From Acarospora socialis (Eukaryota > Ascomycota > Lecanoromycetes > Acarosporales > Acarosporaceae), in the NCBI GenBank assembly GCA_025617375.2, contig JAMYGW020000002.1, positions 2,604,001-2,668,000 of the forward strand: a stretch of DNA of 64,000 nucleotides, read 5' to 3'. The translations under genes were made by a program, and so were the position numbers. Positions within the stretch are counted from its first letter, which is position 1. Each line of letters starts with the position of its first letter. Positions 10,295 through 20,333 of this stretch are shown piece after piece. The notes below the pieces were generated by a model, which was not told the origin of the DNA, did no database searches, and was given only the letters and a program-made list of their open reading frames with translations.

Positions 10295-13200
10295 ATGGCC
10301 GCCGACGCCGGAATGGAGCTCAAGCAGGGCATCGAGGCTGGCGCGAAGAGGCCCGGCATTGAGGACCTCCCAATTGAGACGCAAGAGGGTATTTTTAAGC
10401 ATGTCAGTATATCGTCCAAATGGAAAGGGTTATGCTCATTGTGGTAGTCCGCCACCAACGACCTCCTGGCACTCGCTCTTGTGTCAAAGCATTTCCACGA
10501 CCTAGCAAGCGCTCAGCTATATCGCGTCCTCGAGTTCAGTCTTGTGGACATGGGCGACTTGGACTACATCTCTCAGACCTCACGAGCAACTAGTGGTCTG
10601 GAAACGTTGGTAGCAAGCGGCCATGATTATGCGAAGTATATCAAGGAATTACAGCTGGGTGCACCAGGTCCGGACGAGCGCACATGGAGGACTCCAGGAG
10701 ATAACTTTGTTAGCGGCCGGTTGCTGAACACATTGCTACTATTGGCATTGAAGAAAGCAAGAGCCTTGGAGACATTCCAGTGGGCCACCCAGCATTTTAA
10801 GGTTATGGCTCTTCGTGACTGACGAACCTACGTGTAGATGGAACCTTCGAATTGAACTGAATCGATCTGTGTTTAGAGCTCTCCATGACATTGGGGGTCT
10901 ACAACACCTTCGGATACGCTTGAAGGCAGGCCCATCAATACATGTCGAGCCTCCGCCCCCACCCATGTCTACCATAACCAACTCTCTGTCTGCGTCAAAT
11001 CCCTCTAGTATGCCATGGGTATTCACGGTCAAGGTCCCGAAACCATCGCAGCCCACTAAACCATTGAACGCCCCTTCAACGTTTTCAGGCTTCAAATCGC
11101 TGAGCAGCTTAGCAGTGCTTGATATGGACACGCTGGATCATGTACCTGAACTCACCCAGTGCATTCTTTCGTCGGCTTGCACGTTGAAGAGCTTAGAATT
11201 GTCCATATCGGAGGCTATGGCTCTAAGAGCCCGCAAGCCTGGTGCTCCACAAGAGTCGGATGATGAATCCGATCCAGAACTTGATGAGAATGACAATCCC
11301 TGGGCTGCTCCTCCCCCTATGCCGCCACCACCTGCCGCTGCAACTCTGGGGCCTTTACCTCTGTCGAGCGAAGCCGATATCCGCAAGGAGCGGCTTGCTC
11401 AAGAAAATCTTCTGGCTCGAATTTTTGGTCTAGAGAATCTGAGTGCTGAAGCCCAGAAGATGGACAGGGAAACCGAACCTGTTGCGGTGAAGCCTCGAGA
11501 GGATGCACAGAAGGCTTTTCTTAAAGACCTGAAGACCGTAATGTCCAAGCTTATTGTTGCAACCTCGTCGCAGACTGGGGGTACCTTCAAACCACAAAAG
11601 GCGCTCGACATGGTTGAGAAGGCGGCCGAGAAGTACCTTAATGCAACTGAGAAGGCAGAAAGTGGCTCGTCAAAGAAGACTGGCAAGAGTCTGGGACATG
11701 GTGGGAAGAAAGTATCTACGAAAAAGACAGTACCATTCTTCAACAAGGGAAGCGCAATGGAACATCCACCAGGACCGGTAGCATCTAGTAGTGAGTCGGC
11801 AGACGTGTTGATCAACTTCGACTTCGATTCATTCTTGGACCCATCACTCAAGGACAGTCCTTATCCAGGGAACGACCACAAGTCAAAAAGCAAGAAGCCT
11901 CCGATGCCCCCTGGACACTCCTCAAATATGCCGCCGAAGATCTCTAAGCAGCCTAGTCACTTCGGCCAGCATTCACCAAACACCATGTCGAATTGGACAT
12001 ATTCATACTACGTAGGAAACCCTGAAACAACCACTCACGCGATATCCAAGGGGAAAGCAAAACTTGTCGACGCGGCAGAACCGGCCACAAGTTCGAAGAT
12101 TGTGGACGGGGATGAAGACGAATCTGATAGCCCGGGACTCTTCGACACCCCTGCCGGCTCGGTCAAAGCTAGTAAACGCTTACAAAAGGAGGCTGATGAC
12201 ACAGATGATATTGATATCGAGCACCCTGACGTCAACACTCTTGATGAAGGGGACGACCAGGAGAGCGATGATTCATCTGGGGTTGAATCCGAGACGAAAG
12301 TTAGAAATGTGTCAGAGGCTGAAGAGCCGGTTGAGGGTCTGAAGTCATCACGGTTAACGAACGGGACGACCGTGAGCGAATATATGCCACCGAAGGCGGC
12401 TGATAACAGACCGGACTCCGCAATAGGACCTGTTACATCCGTCACTAACGGGCAGGCCGCCGATATGGCTCAACTCACAACAGAACAGGCGATGCAGGAC
12501 TACGTACGCTCAGTGCATGGTCTTCCATTGGAAAATCTTGCATTATACCTCATCCCGATCAAGCCTTCCGTGCTGTCGAGAGCTATTGATTTGACAATGC
12601 TGAAGAGTGTCACCTTGCTCAATGTTGGGCCCCAAGGCGGCTTCTGGTCAGTCATGGCCAAAAAACATGCCGAGACTCCATTACAACTCCGGTATATTCA
12701 CACAGACAATGTCACGCCATCATTCCTGTCCTGTGTCCATAGTCTTTCGGGCCTCGCGGAGCTCTACATGGTGGAGCGCAGTAGTAAAAGCAAGGTCGAG
12801 TCCCTAGCGCCCAACACGGTAGTCGGGATCGAAGACATCCGCCAACAGGTTCTCATCAAGCACATCCGAACCCTTACGAGACTCATGATCAAGAACGAGA
12901 ATGACAACGGCCACACCTGGGACCTGAACGGGAAGGCGACGAGGCTGATAACGACCAAAGGTCACAACTTGACTGAACTCGCCGTCAGCTTAGACTCGCG
13001 GAACTCGGTAAGCACCACCCCCCTAGCCCCAACCCCCAGTCCCCATCCTCAACCCGGCACCAAAAACAACACCCCCTCCCCGGAGTACTGAACTGGAGAC
13101 TGACCGCCCATAGCACCTCTTCATGCAAAACCTCTCCGGCCTCCAGAACCTCTCCGCCCTTCACATCCTCCACTTCCGCTCCGACGACACCTGCATCTGG

Positions 13201-13626
13201 GTCTTCCGCGAGCTGCGTCGCTTCATCGTCGACAACGTCGCGCAGCACCCACACTTGCCCCTCGAGTACCTCGCCCTCAAGGACTCCGTCTCCCAGCTCG
13301 TGCGGAACCTCAAGGCCCCCTCGACCGCGGCAAGAACAAAGAAGCAAAAGAACGATTCGACGTCGAAGCAAAACGTTGGAGGAGCGGCGAAAGCTACTAT
13401 GGGCACAGACGCAGGGGCAGCTAGCACTGATGGTGCTGGGGCCGTGTCCGGAGACGATTCGACTTCTGACCACGATACCGACGACGGCGACGACAATGAC
13501 GACGGCGACGAAGACGAAGTCTTCTTGGCCAACGGGCTGAAAATCGACACGATCGATGGGTATCGGTTCTCTGATCTGCCCGAGGTCAAAATTTTCAGTC
13601 GGGAGATACGGCTGGGGAAATTATGA
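10295..13626 (+). CDS. large F-box protein with LRR-like segments
   Basis: Exons are 10295-10402, 10448-10779, 10838-13007 and 13114-13626, giving 1040 residues. The N-terminal F-box reads IEDLPIETQEGIFKH, then after the first intron LLALALVSKHFHDLAS, with the junction inside the box. F-box proteins are substrate receptors of SCF ubiquitin ligases. The exon 2-3 junction restores LETFQ-WNLRIELNRSVFRAL, a typical fungal F-box/LRR motif. It requires donor GTGGGC at 10780, whereas the nearer GTTATG donor breaks the frame. Leucine-rich stretches continue to about residue 270 and resume from about 695 (LENLALYLIPIKPSVLSR) to about 840. Between lies some 400 residues of charged, Ser/Pro-rich, presumably disordered sequence with acidic runs. 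A second acidic tail region (DDGDDNDDGDEDE) lies near the end. Substrate unknown. Confidence 0.82.
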
Positions 13627-14567
13627 TGATCTGCTCGTCTATTGATGGATTTATGAGATGATGATGAAAGTTGGTTTTTCCCTCCATCCAGCTAGCGAGG
13701 GAGGTGGGTAGGCAAGGGTAGGTAGGTTGGCGTGAACGGTCGGCTGGGATGGGATGGGGTATACAGTACACGTGTAGAAGCTGGAATGAAATGACGATTG
13801 GTGGGTTTGGGGCAACTGAACTGAGGCATTAGATAATGGATTACTTGCTCTCTGGGCCTTCGACGTAGATTTGATTGTGATGTAATGTGGTGTAACGTAA
13901 TGTGCTGTGCAGTGCTGTGAGGGAACAAGAACTATTGAGCCTTGGTGGGAAGGAGGTCGTGTCGGACAACGGAACGCTACGAAGTTGTTCTTTTGGGGTA
14001 TTGAATGACGTTGAAATCGAAGGCGAAGTGTAGATCTCCACCCAAGTCGAGTAGATAGGTATTATTCATTCATCTGGCATTTGAATTGATCTCCATGTCC
14101 TGCGAGGTAGGGTAGGGGTTTCGGTCAGTTGTGGATCGGAGTGCGGTTTCACGTAGACTTACGGTTGATGGAAATGGACTTTGACAGCAGTGCTTAGACG
14201 GATGAGCTTACCTAGCTAGAAAGAATAATTGCGGTATTAGATAGACACATTCGCTAGATGTAGAGCATTGAAGGAATTCTAGATGTTGATATTTCTCAGC
14301 CCCGGCAGAGGTGCCGATCTTTCACTTCTTGTGGGTTCTGTGCCGCGCTGTGTCAGTGTCGATATTGACATCGATTTGATATTAATATATAAAAGAATAA
14401 ACGCCCAATACCCTCATTTTCTATTCTGTCCGTGTCGATATCCATATTGATATTGATGGGATGTTGATGTTGTTGGTTGAACATAAGCTGCCCTCCTGCT
14501 GCTCACTTCATTTTCGTCGAGACTCCGATGACAGAGGTGTATCGCCGTCGAACGAAGCTCCCCTCGA
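13627..14567. other. convergent intergenic region, AT-rich in part
   Basis: This is 941 bp between two converging genes. Around 14350-14460 there are two related AT-rich blocks with GTGTCGATAT and nearby GATATTGAT, each partly self-complementary. Otherwise I see nothing. Confidence 0.45.
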
Positions 14568-16781
14568 TCATTGGTAGCGTGGGCCAGTTCTACCGTCGAG
14601 ATGCAGACGGTTCATGTCGTCGAATCCGAGCTGCAATATGCCAACCGAGCCGTCGCCTTGTATCACCCTGCCAGAATCATCACCTGCTGTTGAAATCGGA
14701 AACGGATAGTAAAGATTCTCGTCCGCCGCAGCAGGTTGCTTCCTTGATGATCCCCCCGCCTTCTTCAGCCCTCCCGGTACAACATACGGCGGATGTAGAT
14801 TGAGGTCTTGCATGCGGATCGGATTCGGGTCCACAGTCTCGCAGAGGCCGTTCTCGCGCTTGAAAATCTCCAACCATTGCTTGTTATCAGCTGGCGTCTG
14901 GTTCCAAGGATCGTCGTCGTCGAAGACGATGCGGCGGCCTTGGTCCCGGAGGATCTTGTCGCTCGGTATGATGCCTGCTTCGAGGAGGTCCTTGACGTAC
15001 TCCGAGAGCAGACGCTCGAGGCGGCGGTAGCAGTTGGCGTCTCGGATGTGAAGATCTTGACTATCGGAGGTGGCGGCTGACATGTTGACCTTGGGGACCA
15101 TTGCGTTGGCGGAGAAGGGGTTCATCGATGCGCGGTCCTCAGCAATCATGTAAGGGGGCATGGCGTTCTCGACAAGTCGGTCCACGTGTGGCTGGAAGCC
15201 CCAGTCTCCCGTCCAGTGTGACATGTCGGCTCCAGATTTGAAGTGCGCGGCCAGGTGATCGACGCGGCATTGCCAGGTCGTGAACACCTTCGGGCAGAAA
15301 CCGCAACAGGACTTGATGTCGACGGCGGCGGACTTCCAATTCTCCATTGTGTCGTCGAACTTGCACTCGTGGACCAGACGTAGGTGCTGGCGGAGATGAT
15401 CTTTGCGGTAAAATGTTCGCTCGGGTAATGTCTTCTCTTGACACGCGCTGTAGTTGTGGGTCTCAAGATGACTCGGTCTGGGATTAGGTGCGTTGCAAAA
15501 CACGCAAACGGTCCCGCCCTGAGGTGTTGTTATCACACCGCCATACGGTGCACAGGTCCACTTCTCAAGTGCTAGATGAAGGGACTTCTCATGGCGTTGC
15601 CAATCGTACTTGGCTGGAAAGGTGTCGGTGCAGAAAGTGCACTGATAGATGCGTGCGCTGCGCGCTTCGTTGGGTTTTCGGTTGTTGGTGACTAGCCTCT
15701 TTGTACGACGTCGCCGTCCTCTCTTCTCCATAGAACCAAAGGAGCCTTGAGAGCGATGGGAAAATGCAGAAGCAAAAGACATATCTGAGGTGCTCGAATG
15801 ACCCGTGTTCAAACTACTCATGGAAGGTGCTCTAAAGACGGAGAAACTAGACTGGTCGCTGGAATTCTGGCGAGAACGTGCACGGCTTTCGGAGCGAGAT
15901 GACTCTTCGGGGTTGTAGCTGGTAGTTGCAACAGCATTGGCTATAGCGGAGACAGAAGCGGGTTCATTCTCGGGAGGGGATTGCTTCCACCGTTCGAGCG
16001 GACTCATGTCTCGAATCGATTGATGTCCAAGGTGGGAAGCTCCATAAGGGATGTCGACGGGTACGGAGCGGGCGACGGAAGGTGACGTCGCGCGGAGGGG
16101 TCGGACCCTGCCCCTACGACGGGCATTTGCGAGCCAGTTGGAAATCTGACTTCGCTTCAAACCCGTCTGCTTCTTCAACTCATCCTTTTGGCGCTCGCTT
16201 GGGTAAGGTAGATGTGAGTGCTCGGCGAACCAGTCCTTCAAGACCTTGACCGCTTGCCTGGAGAAGCGAGTACCGCTCTTTCGGGCTATGCTTTCACCCT
16301 CATCAAGGGAAGGTGCCTGGAAAGGTTGCATCCCGCTCGTGTTAACAGGGGGCGGACTTCCATTTAGGTTAGGTTCTTCGAAAACCCCAGGAAAGCCGTC
16401 TAATTGCACACCGTCTTGCTGGATCAAACTGCAATTCCTGAACAGCGCGATACAACTCGTGCAGCCCTTTTGCATCATCCCATAGGTTGCAATAAAGCAT
16501 TCAAGCCCTCGTCCTCGACAGTAATCACAAGCTCTTTCAGGCCTGTACATGGGTCCCATACCGTTGCCGGAGGTGCCGGGGTTGTTTAACTCATCTGTAG
16601 AAGATGGGAGAGGTGGAGGTGGAGGAGGACCCGTTCCTTCCTTGAGTTGGTTCTGGAAGAAGATATCCGCATCTTCAATGTGGTCGGGTATAGCTGGAAT
16701 TGCATCATAGGCAAGGAAATCTCGTAGACAATCCTCCGCAATGAGACCTTCTGCAGCTTCCTCGAAATCAAAGTATTCCAT
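14568..16781 (-). CDS. TALE homeobox / C2H2 zinc-finger transcription factor
   Basis: Single exon, 737 residues from the ATG at 16781 (MEYFDFEEAAEGL). A Cys cluster CDYCRGRGLECF ... CTSCIALFRNC at 85-117 resembles a Zn2Cys6-like knuckle. A homeodomain at about 168-226 has the TALE hallmarks: the PYP loop extension and recognition helix SQISNWLANARRR. A Ser/Arg-rich linker with a basic GRRRRTKR stretch follows. C2H2-type fingers come next: YQCTFC ... H-x4-H at about 380-402, FYRKDHLRQHLRLVH at 458-471, and CGFCPKVF ... DHLAAH at 493-513. It is thus a nuclear regulator; targets are unknown. The frame stays open upstream to an ATG at 16949, adding 56 hydrophobic residues. I prefer 16781 because that extension looks unlike the protein and lies partly in a duplicated segment. 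Confidence 0.85.
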   Translation of the reverse strand: MEYFDFEEAAEGLIAEDCLRDFLAYDAIPAIPDHIEDADIFFQNQLKEGTGPPPPPPLPSSTDELNNPGTSGNGMGPMYRPERACDYCRGRGLECFIATYGMMQKGCTSCIALFRNCSLIQQDGVQLDGFPGVFEEPNLNGSPPPVNTSGMQPFQAPSLDEGESIARKSGTRFSRQAVKVLKDWFAEHSHLPYPSERQKDELKKQTGLKRSQISNWLANARRRGRVRPLRATSPSVARSVPVDIPYGASHLGHQSIRDMSPLERWKQSPPENEPASVSAIANAVATTSYNPEESSRSESRARSRQNSSDQSSFSVFRAPSMSSLNTGHSSTSDMSFASAFSHRSQGSFGSMEKRGRRRRTKRLVTNNRKPNEARSARIYQCTFCTDTFPAKYDWQRHEKSLHLALEKWTCAPYGGVITTPQGGTVCVFCNAPNPRPSHLETHNYSACQEKTLPERTFYRKDHLRQHLRLVHECKFDDTMENWKSAAVDIKSCCGFCPKVFTTWQCRVDHLAAHFKSGADMSHWTGDWGFQPHVDRLVENAMPPYMIAEDRASMNPFSANAMVPKVNMSAATSDSQDLHIRDANCYRRLERLLSEYVKDLLEAGIIPSDKILRDQGRRIVFDDDDPWNQTPADNKQWLEIFKRENGLCETVDPNPIRMQDLNLHPPYVVPGGLKKAGGSSRKQPAAADENLYYPFPISTAGDDSGRVIQGDGSVGILQLGFDDMNRLHLDGRTGPRYQ

Positions 16782-16904
16782 GGAAGAAACCACCACGAAC
16801 AATGGCGAAATGGAATTAAAGGAAAGAAGACTTAAGGAAAGCAATATAAGCACTGAATCACGTTCTCGATGTTGACTGACAAAGCGGTCTGGAGAAGCTA
16901 ACAG

Positions 16905-16980
16905 TGATGACTCTTCAGGTACGGGGACGGGGCTGCAGCTGATTGACATGTTGCGCCCTTCTGGATCCCGAACGGGTATA
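16905..16980. repeat. direct duplication, copy A
   Basis: This segment begins TGATGACTCTTCAGGTAC and ends CCGAACGGGTATA. It recurs at 17874-17950 in the same orientation with about four differences. Copy A lies across the upstream open extension of the homeobox gene. Confidence 0.9.
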
Positions 16981-17726
16981 GCGCTGACAGGATGATATCT
17001 ACAGCCACAGCGTATACGCTGGGACGTGGTTAAACCCTCCCTCCATCACCTATTACGATGGAATACACCGTTTCGTGGCTTCTGGAACGCACCGAGGTAT
17101 GAGTGAATATTAATCACACATGGAGCCGATTGGAACTGACAGCAGGTAATGCAACATGTCAATCACAGGGATCGGACATCAATGCGTCTCTTTACCGACG
17201 CTGTATTACAGATGCCTGATAAGTCAAGTCCATTGAACTCTCAATTACCTCCTCACGTGGAAGGCGGTTCGCTACAGAGTTGATAGCCACCCACCTTGTT
17301 TTAGTAAGGCGGTTAGGATTTGTATTGTGGCATTCTCAAACATTATAACTGTGAGCTAGTTATTTGAGGCAGTTACCTCGGAGAGAAGTCTGCCAAGTCT
17401 CACCACATTTGATAGCTGATCTCAGTAACAGCAAGGCATGCGGACCATAGCGAACATAACCCAAACGAAAACAAAGGGCCAGAGATAGTCATCGTGTACG
17501 AAATAATCTGTGTTTGGCGATCTGAACTCAATCACCTTAAGCAATGTAGAAGAGCCAAATGTGAAGTCCAGAGTTGAGGCTCAAGATTGTTAAGGGGCGC
17601 TAAAAAGTAAGGTAGTTTTGTATAAGTCCACAAGCACGGTAGGTAGGTATTAGTACCAAGATACTGCGTATGTGCCTGTCACAACTTTAAACCCCCACTA
17701 CCTTATCCATCTGAATCCATCTAAAG

Positions 17727-17753
17727 CTGCATCATCTGCATCATCTGCATCAT
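17727..17753. repeat. 9-bp tandem repeat (CTGCATCAT)x3
   Basis: There are three exact tandem copies of CTGCATCAT in non-coding DNA, about 120 bp left of duplication copy B. Confidence 0.85.
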
Positions 17754-17873
17754 TTGCCAACTCTGCATTCTGAGCCTCGCGCTCATGCCTTGCAACTTCC
17801 TTTGAAACTGTGACGGAATTGTATAAGAGTTCATCCGACCAGCCCGACAAGTCTGCGGTACCCTTTGCCAAAG

Positions 17874-17950
17874 TGATGACTCTTCAGGTACGAGGACGGG
17901 GCTGCAGCTGATTGACATGTTGCGCCTTTCTGGAACCCGAACGGGGTATA
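17874..17950. repeat. direct duplication, copy B
   Basis: This is the partner of 16905-16980, about 970 bp away. Past its end both copies also share a diverged GTATACG ... GTGGTTAAACCC stretch, so the original duplication was longer than the near-identical core. Confidence 0.9.
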
Positions 17951-18192
17951 CGGCATATGTGGTTAAACCCCCCACTATCCTTCTGAATCATTATCTCGAA
18001 AGTTGATGTTGGTATTTATTACTAGAATCTGATACACGAAAAACTTGTTATCCCTGTAAGACACCAAGGAAACAAGCGCGAGACTCAGATTCTGACACAT
18101 CCCCTGGAGCCAGAGCGCTGTGACTGCTAAAAACAGTCTGAAAAACATGCCTTTATCTAAGACCTCTGACAGACCCAACTATTGATCGTCAT

Positions 18193-18322
18193 GACTATTG
18201 CTCGCTGTTCCACCCATTCTAGTCAGCTATTGACCGCTGGTACTGATTCCTGCACACAGCTATTGCCCGCATGACATTGTTAGGTATTGACCGCTGTAGA
18301 CCTCCCACAGTTATTGCCCGCT
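18193..18322. repeat. five-copy degenerate TATTGMCCGCT array
   Basis: Related cores occur at about 18194, 18227, 18260, 18284 and 18311 (CTATTGCTCGCT, CTATTGACCGCT, CTATTGCCCGC, GTATTGACCGCT, TTATTGCCCGCT). They are spaced 33, 33, 24 and 27 bp on the same strand, with unrelated DNA between them. This is either a decayed minisatellite or a binding-site cluster. Confidence 0.7.
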
Positions 18323-18900
18323 ACCCAGTTTCAAACAACGTCCTCCAGACCTCGGTATGTGTGCCACGGCCTCGGCAAGACCTATGTGGATTTTCGTATA
18401 ATGCTCCAGAGGAGGAGACTTAGTCGCAATGTGCTCCAGCCACACAGGCCTTGACTGATGTGGCTGTCGTGAGGCTTGAATAATGGTGACAGCGAGGTAG
18501 GAAGGACTTCTCGTAGCCTTGAACAGGAGAACATAACATAGCCTACTAACAGAACAACAACGAGGTCATTTTGATGCAGTAGTGAAGATATTGTTGGCAA
18601 GCGGTTATTGGCGGCGCCATAAACAACCTCGGCATCTAAATGGCCGACTCTGTTTTGGCTTTGCTTACATCCCTACCGAAGATCAGCATATCACCTCAGT
18701 TAACCCCGCAACTTTTCCTGGTCAGCATTGATGATTAACCCGAGCTGTAGAATGCAGACGTTTCGCCACTACAAGCTGCCAAGTACATATATAGTATTAT
18801 AAACTTCAACATCCCCGGCTTCGGTAGCCTTTCTCTCCACCGACTTTCACGGCAAGGCTTCAGCAATTCATCGTTATTCTGACCATTACTGGATACAACC

Positions 18901-19910
18901 ATGTCGCCTCCATCAGCAACTACGACCGAAACCCAAACAAACGGTAACAGTCATTCTAGTAAACAGAATGGCTCATCCGAACCCTCCGTCACTGCCCCTC
19001 TGGAGCCTGGTCTAAGCACCCAGCAAGCCAAGGTGCAAATGCCCAAGTTCCCCGGCCCCCCCAAGTTCGAGAACAAATATGAGGAGAGGGAATACCTTAA
19101 AGGGCGACTGGCTGCCGCCTTCCGCATCTTCGGGAAATTCGGGTTTGACGAAGGAGTTGCCGGACACATCACCCTCCGGGACCCGGTCGACCCGACCACG
19201 TTCTGGGTGAACCCGTTCGGCGTTGCTTTCTCGTTGATCAAGGTGTCGGACTTGATTCAGGTGGACCATAAAGGACAGATCATCGCTGGTGGACCGGTGA
19301 GGTTGCTCAACGCTGCAGCGTTCATGATCCATTCGGCGATCCATGAGGCACGACCCGACGTGTTGTGCGCGGCACATTCGCATAGCATTTATGGGCGCAG
19401 CTTTTGCACGTTAGGACGGAAGCTGGATATCATCACTCAGGATGCTTGCTCTTTCTATAACGTAAGTCCTCAAGCCATTTTCGTCCTGTGACAACTGGCC
19501 GCACTTCCTGTCAATCCTTATGATACATTGAGGTGCTAATATGAATCCTCCAGGACCACGCCCTGTACGAATCATTCAACGGCATCGTCCTTGCCGAGAA
19601 GGAAGGCAAAGACATTGCCGCCTGCCTCGGGAACAAGAAGGCTGCCCTCCTCCAGAACCACGGTCTCCTCACGGTGGGCCAAACGGTCGAAGCGGCCGTC
19701 TTCTGGTTCCTGTCAATGGAGAAATGCTGTCATGCGCAGCTGCTAGCTGATGCTGCTGCCGGAGGGAGGGGAGGCGTGACCGCGAAGATTGGCGACGAGG
19801 AGGCAGCGTATACGTATAAGACGATTGGCTCGCCGGTGGCCGGGTGGTTCAGTGCAAAACCGCTGTTCGATGTCGTTCACGAGGAGACGCAAGGAGCTTA
19901 TCTCAAGTAA
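18901..19910 (+). CDS. class II aldolase/adducin head-domain protein
   Basis: Exons are 18901-19461 and 19554-19910 (92-bp intron), giving 305 residues. After a Ser/Thr/Asn-rich N-terminal 45 residues comes the class II aldolase fold: GHITLRDP, then AAHSHSIYG with the two His that bind metal in the aldolase family, and after the intron LLQNHGLLTVG with the third His. Family members act as zinc aldolases/epimerases or as non-enzymatic adducin-like proteins. Fungal stand-alone members of this length are mostly uncharacterised, so the substrate is not predicted. The intron is phase 0, in FYN-DHALYESFNG. Three CCTCGG hexamers lie 270-550 bp upstream, which might be FarA-type sites or chance. Confidence 0.88.
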
Positions 19911-20333
19911 AACTGATCTAAGTACTTGTACCAATGAATATAATTGTTGGTTAATTGATCTGCCAAACATGTTAGCATTATATATAAGTCTACGCAGACT
20001 GAATAGACCATCCGGCTGCATATGAGCGTCGAGCCATGTCCTGTGAATTTCAGTGGAGGAATCGGGTGTTGTTCGCTTACCTAACGTAACGAAGCTCCTT
20101 AATACGCTAGTCTAGATGAGGGTAGTTCAGCGGCGAGAAAGACCCTGGTCAAAAATTTGGGAAGGGAAACTTCTGAGACGAGTCGCGCATCATTGAGGTA
20201 GAAGATATTTCGATCTTCTCAGATAAGGCCAATTTCTAGACAGTGTCACTCCTTCATTGCACCTTCTAGAACCTCAAGACGTGGATTGGTTTTTCTCTAA
20301 CTACAGCTCCACACCTCTCAAATTACTGGCGCT
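19911..20333. other. intergenic upstream of DEAD-box gene
   Basis: This is 423 bp. The left third is AT-rich (aldolase-gene 3' UTR). The right side contains the helicase promoter. I see nothing else. Confidence 0.45.

Larger units (their letters stand above)
16782..18900. other. 2.1-kb intergenic region with duplications and repeats
   Basis: This is shared upstream DNA of the homeobox gene (minus) and the aldolase-domain gene (plus). It holds the 76-bp direct duplication (16905/17874), a CTGCATCAT triple repeat, the TATTGMCCGC array and three CCTCGG hexamers (18350, 18370, 18627). A TATA-like run lies near 18783. No gene is called. Confidence 0.55.

Noticed and set aside
16782-16949. 56-residue N-terminal extension of the homeobox protein
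   Set aside because: It is open in frame but hydrophobic, unlike the rest of the protein, and partly inside a duplicated non-coding segment.
18193-18322. Repeat-spacer look reminiscent of CRISPR
   Set aside because: Repeats are short and degenerate, spacing is uneven, and the genome is eukaryotic.
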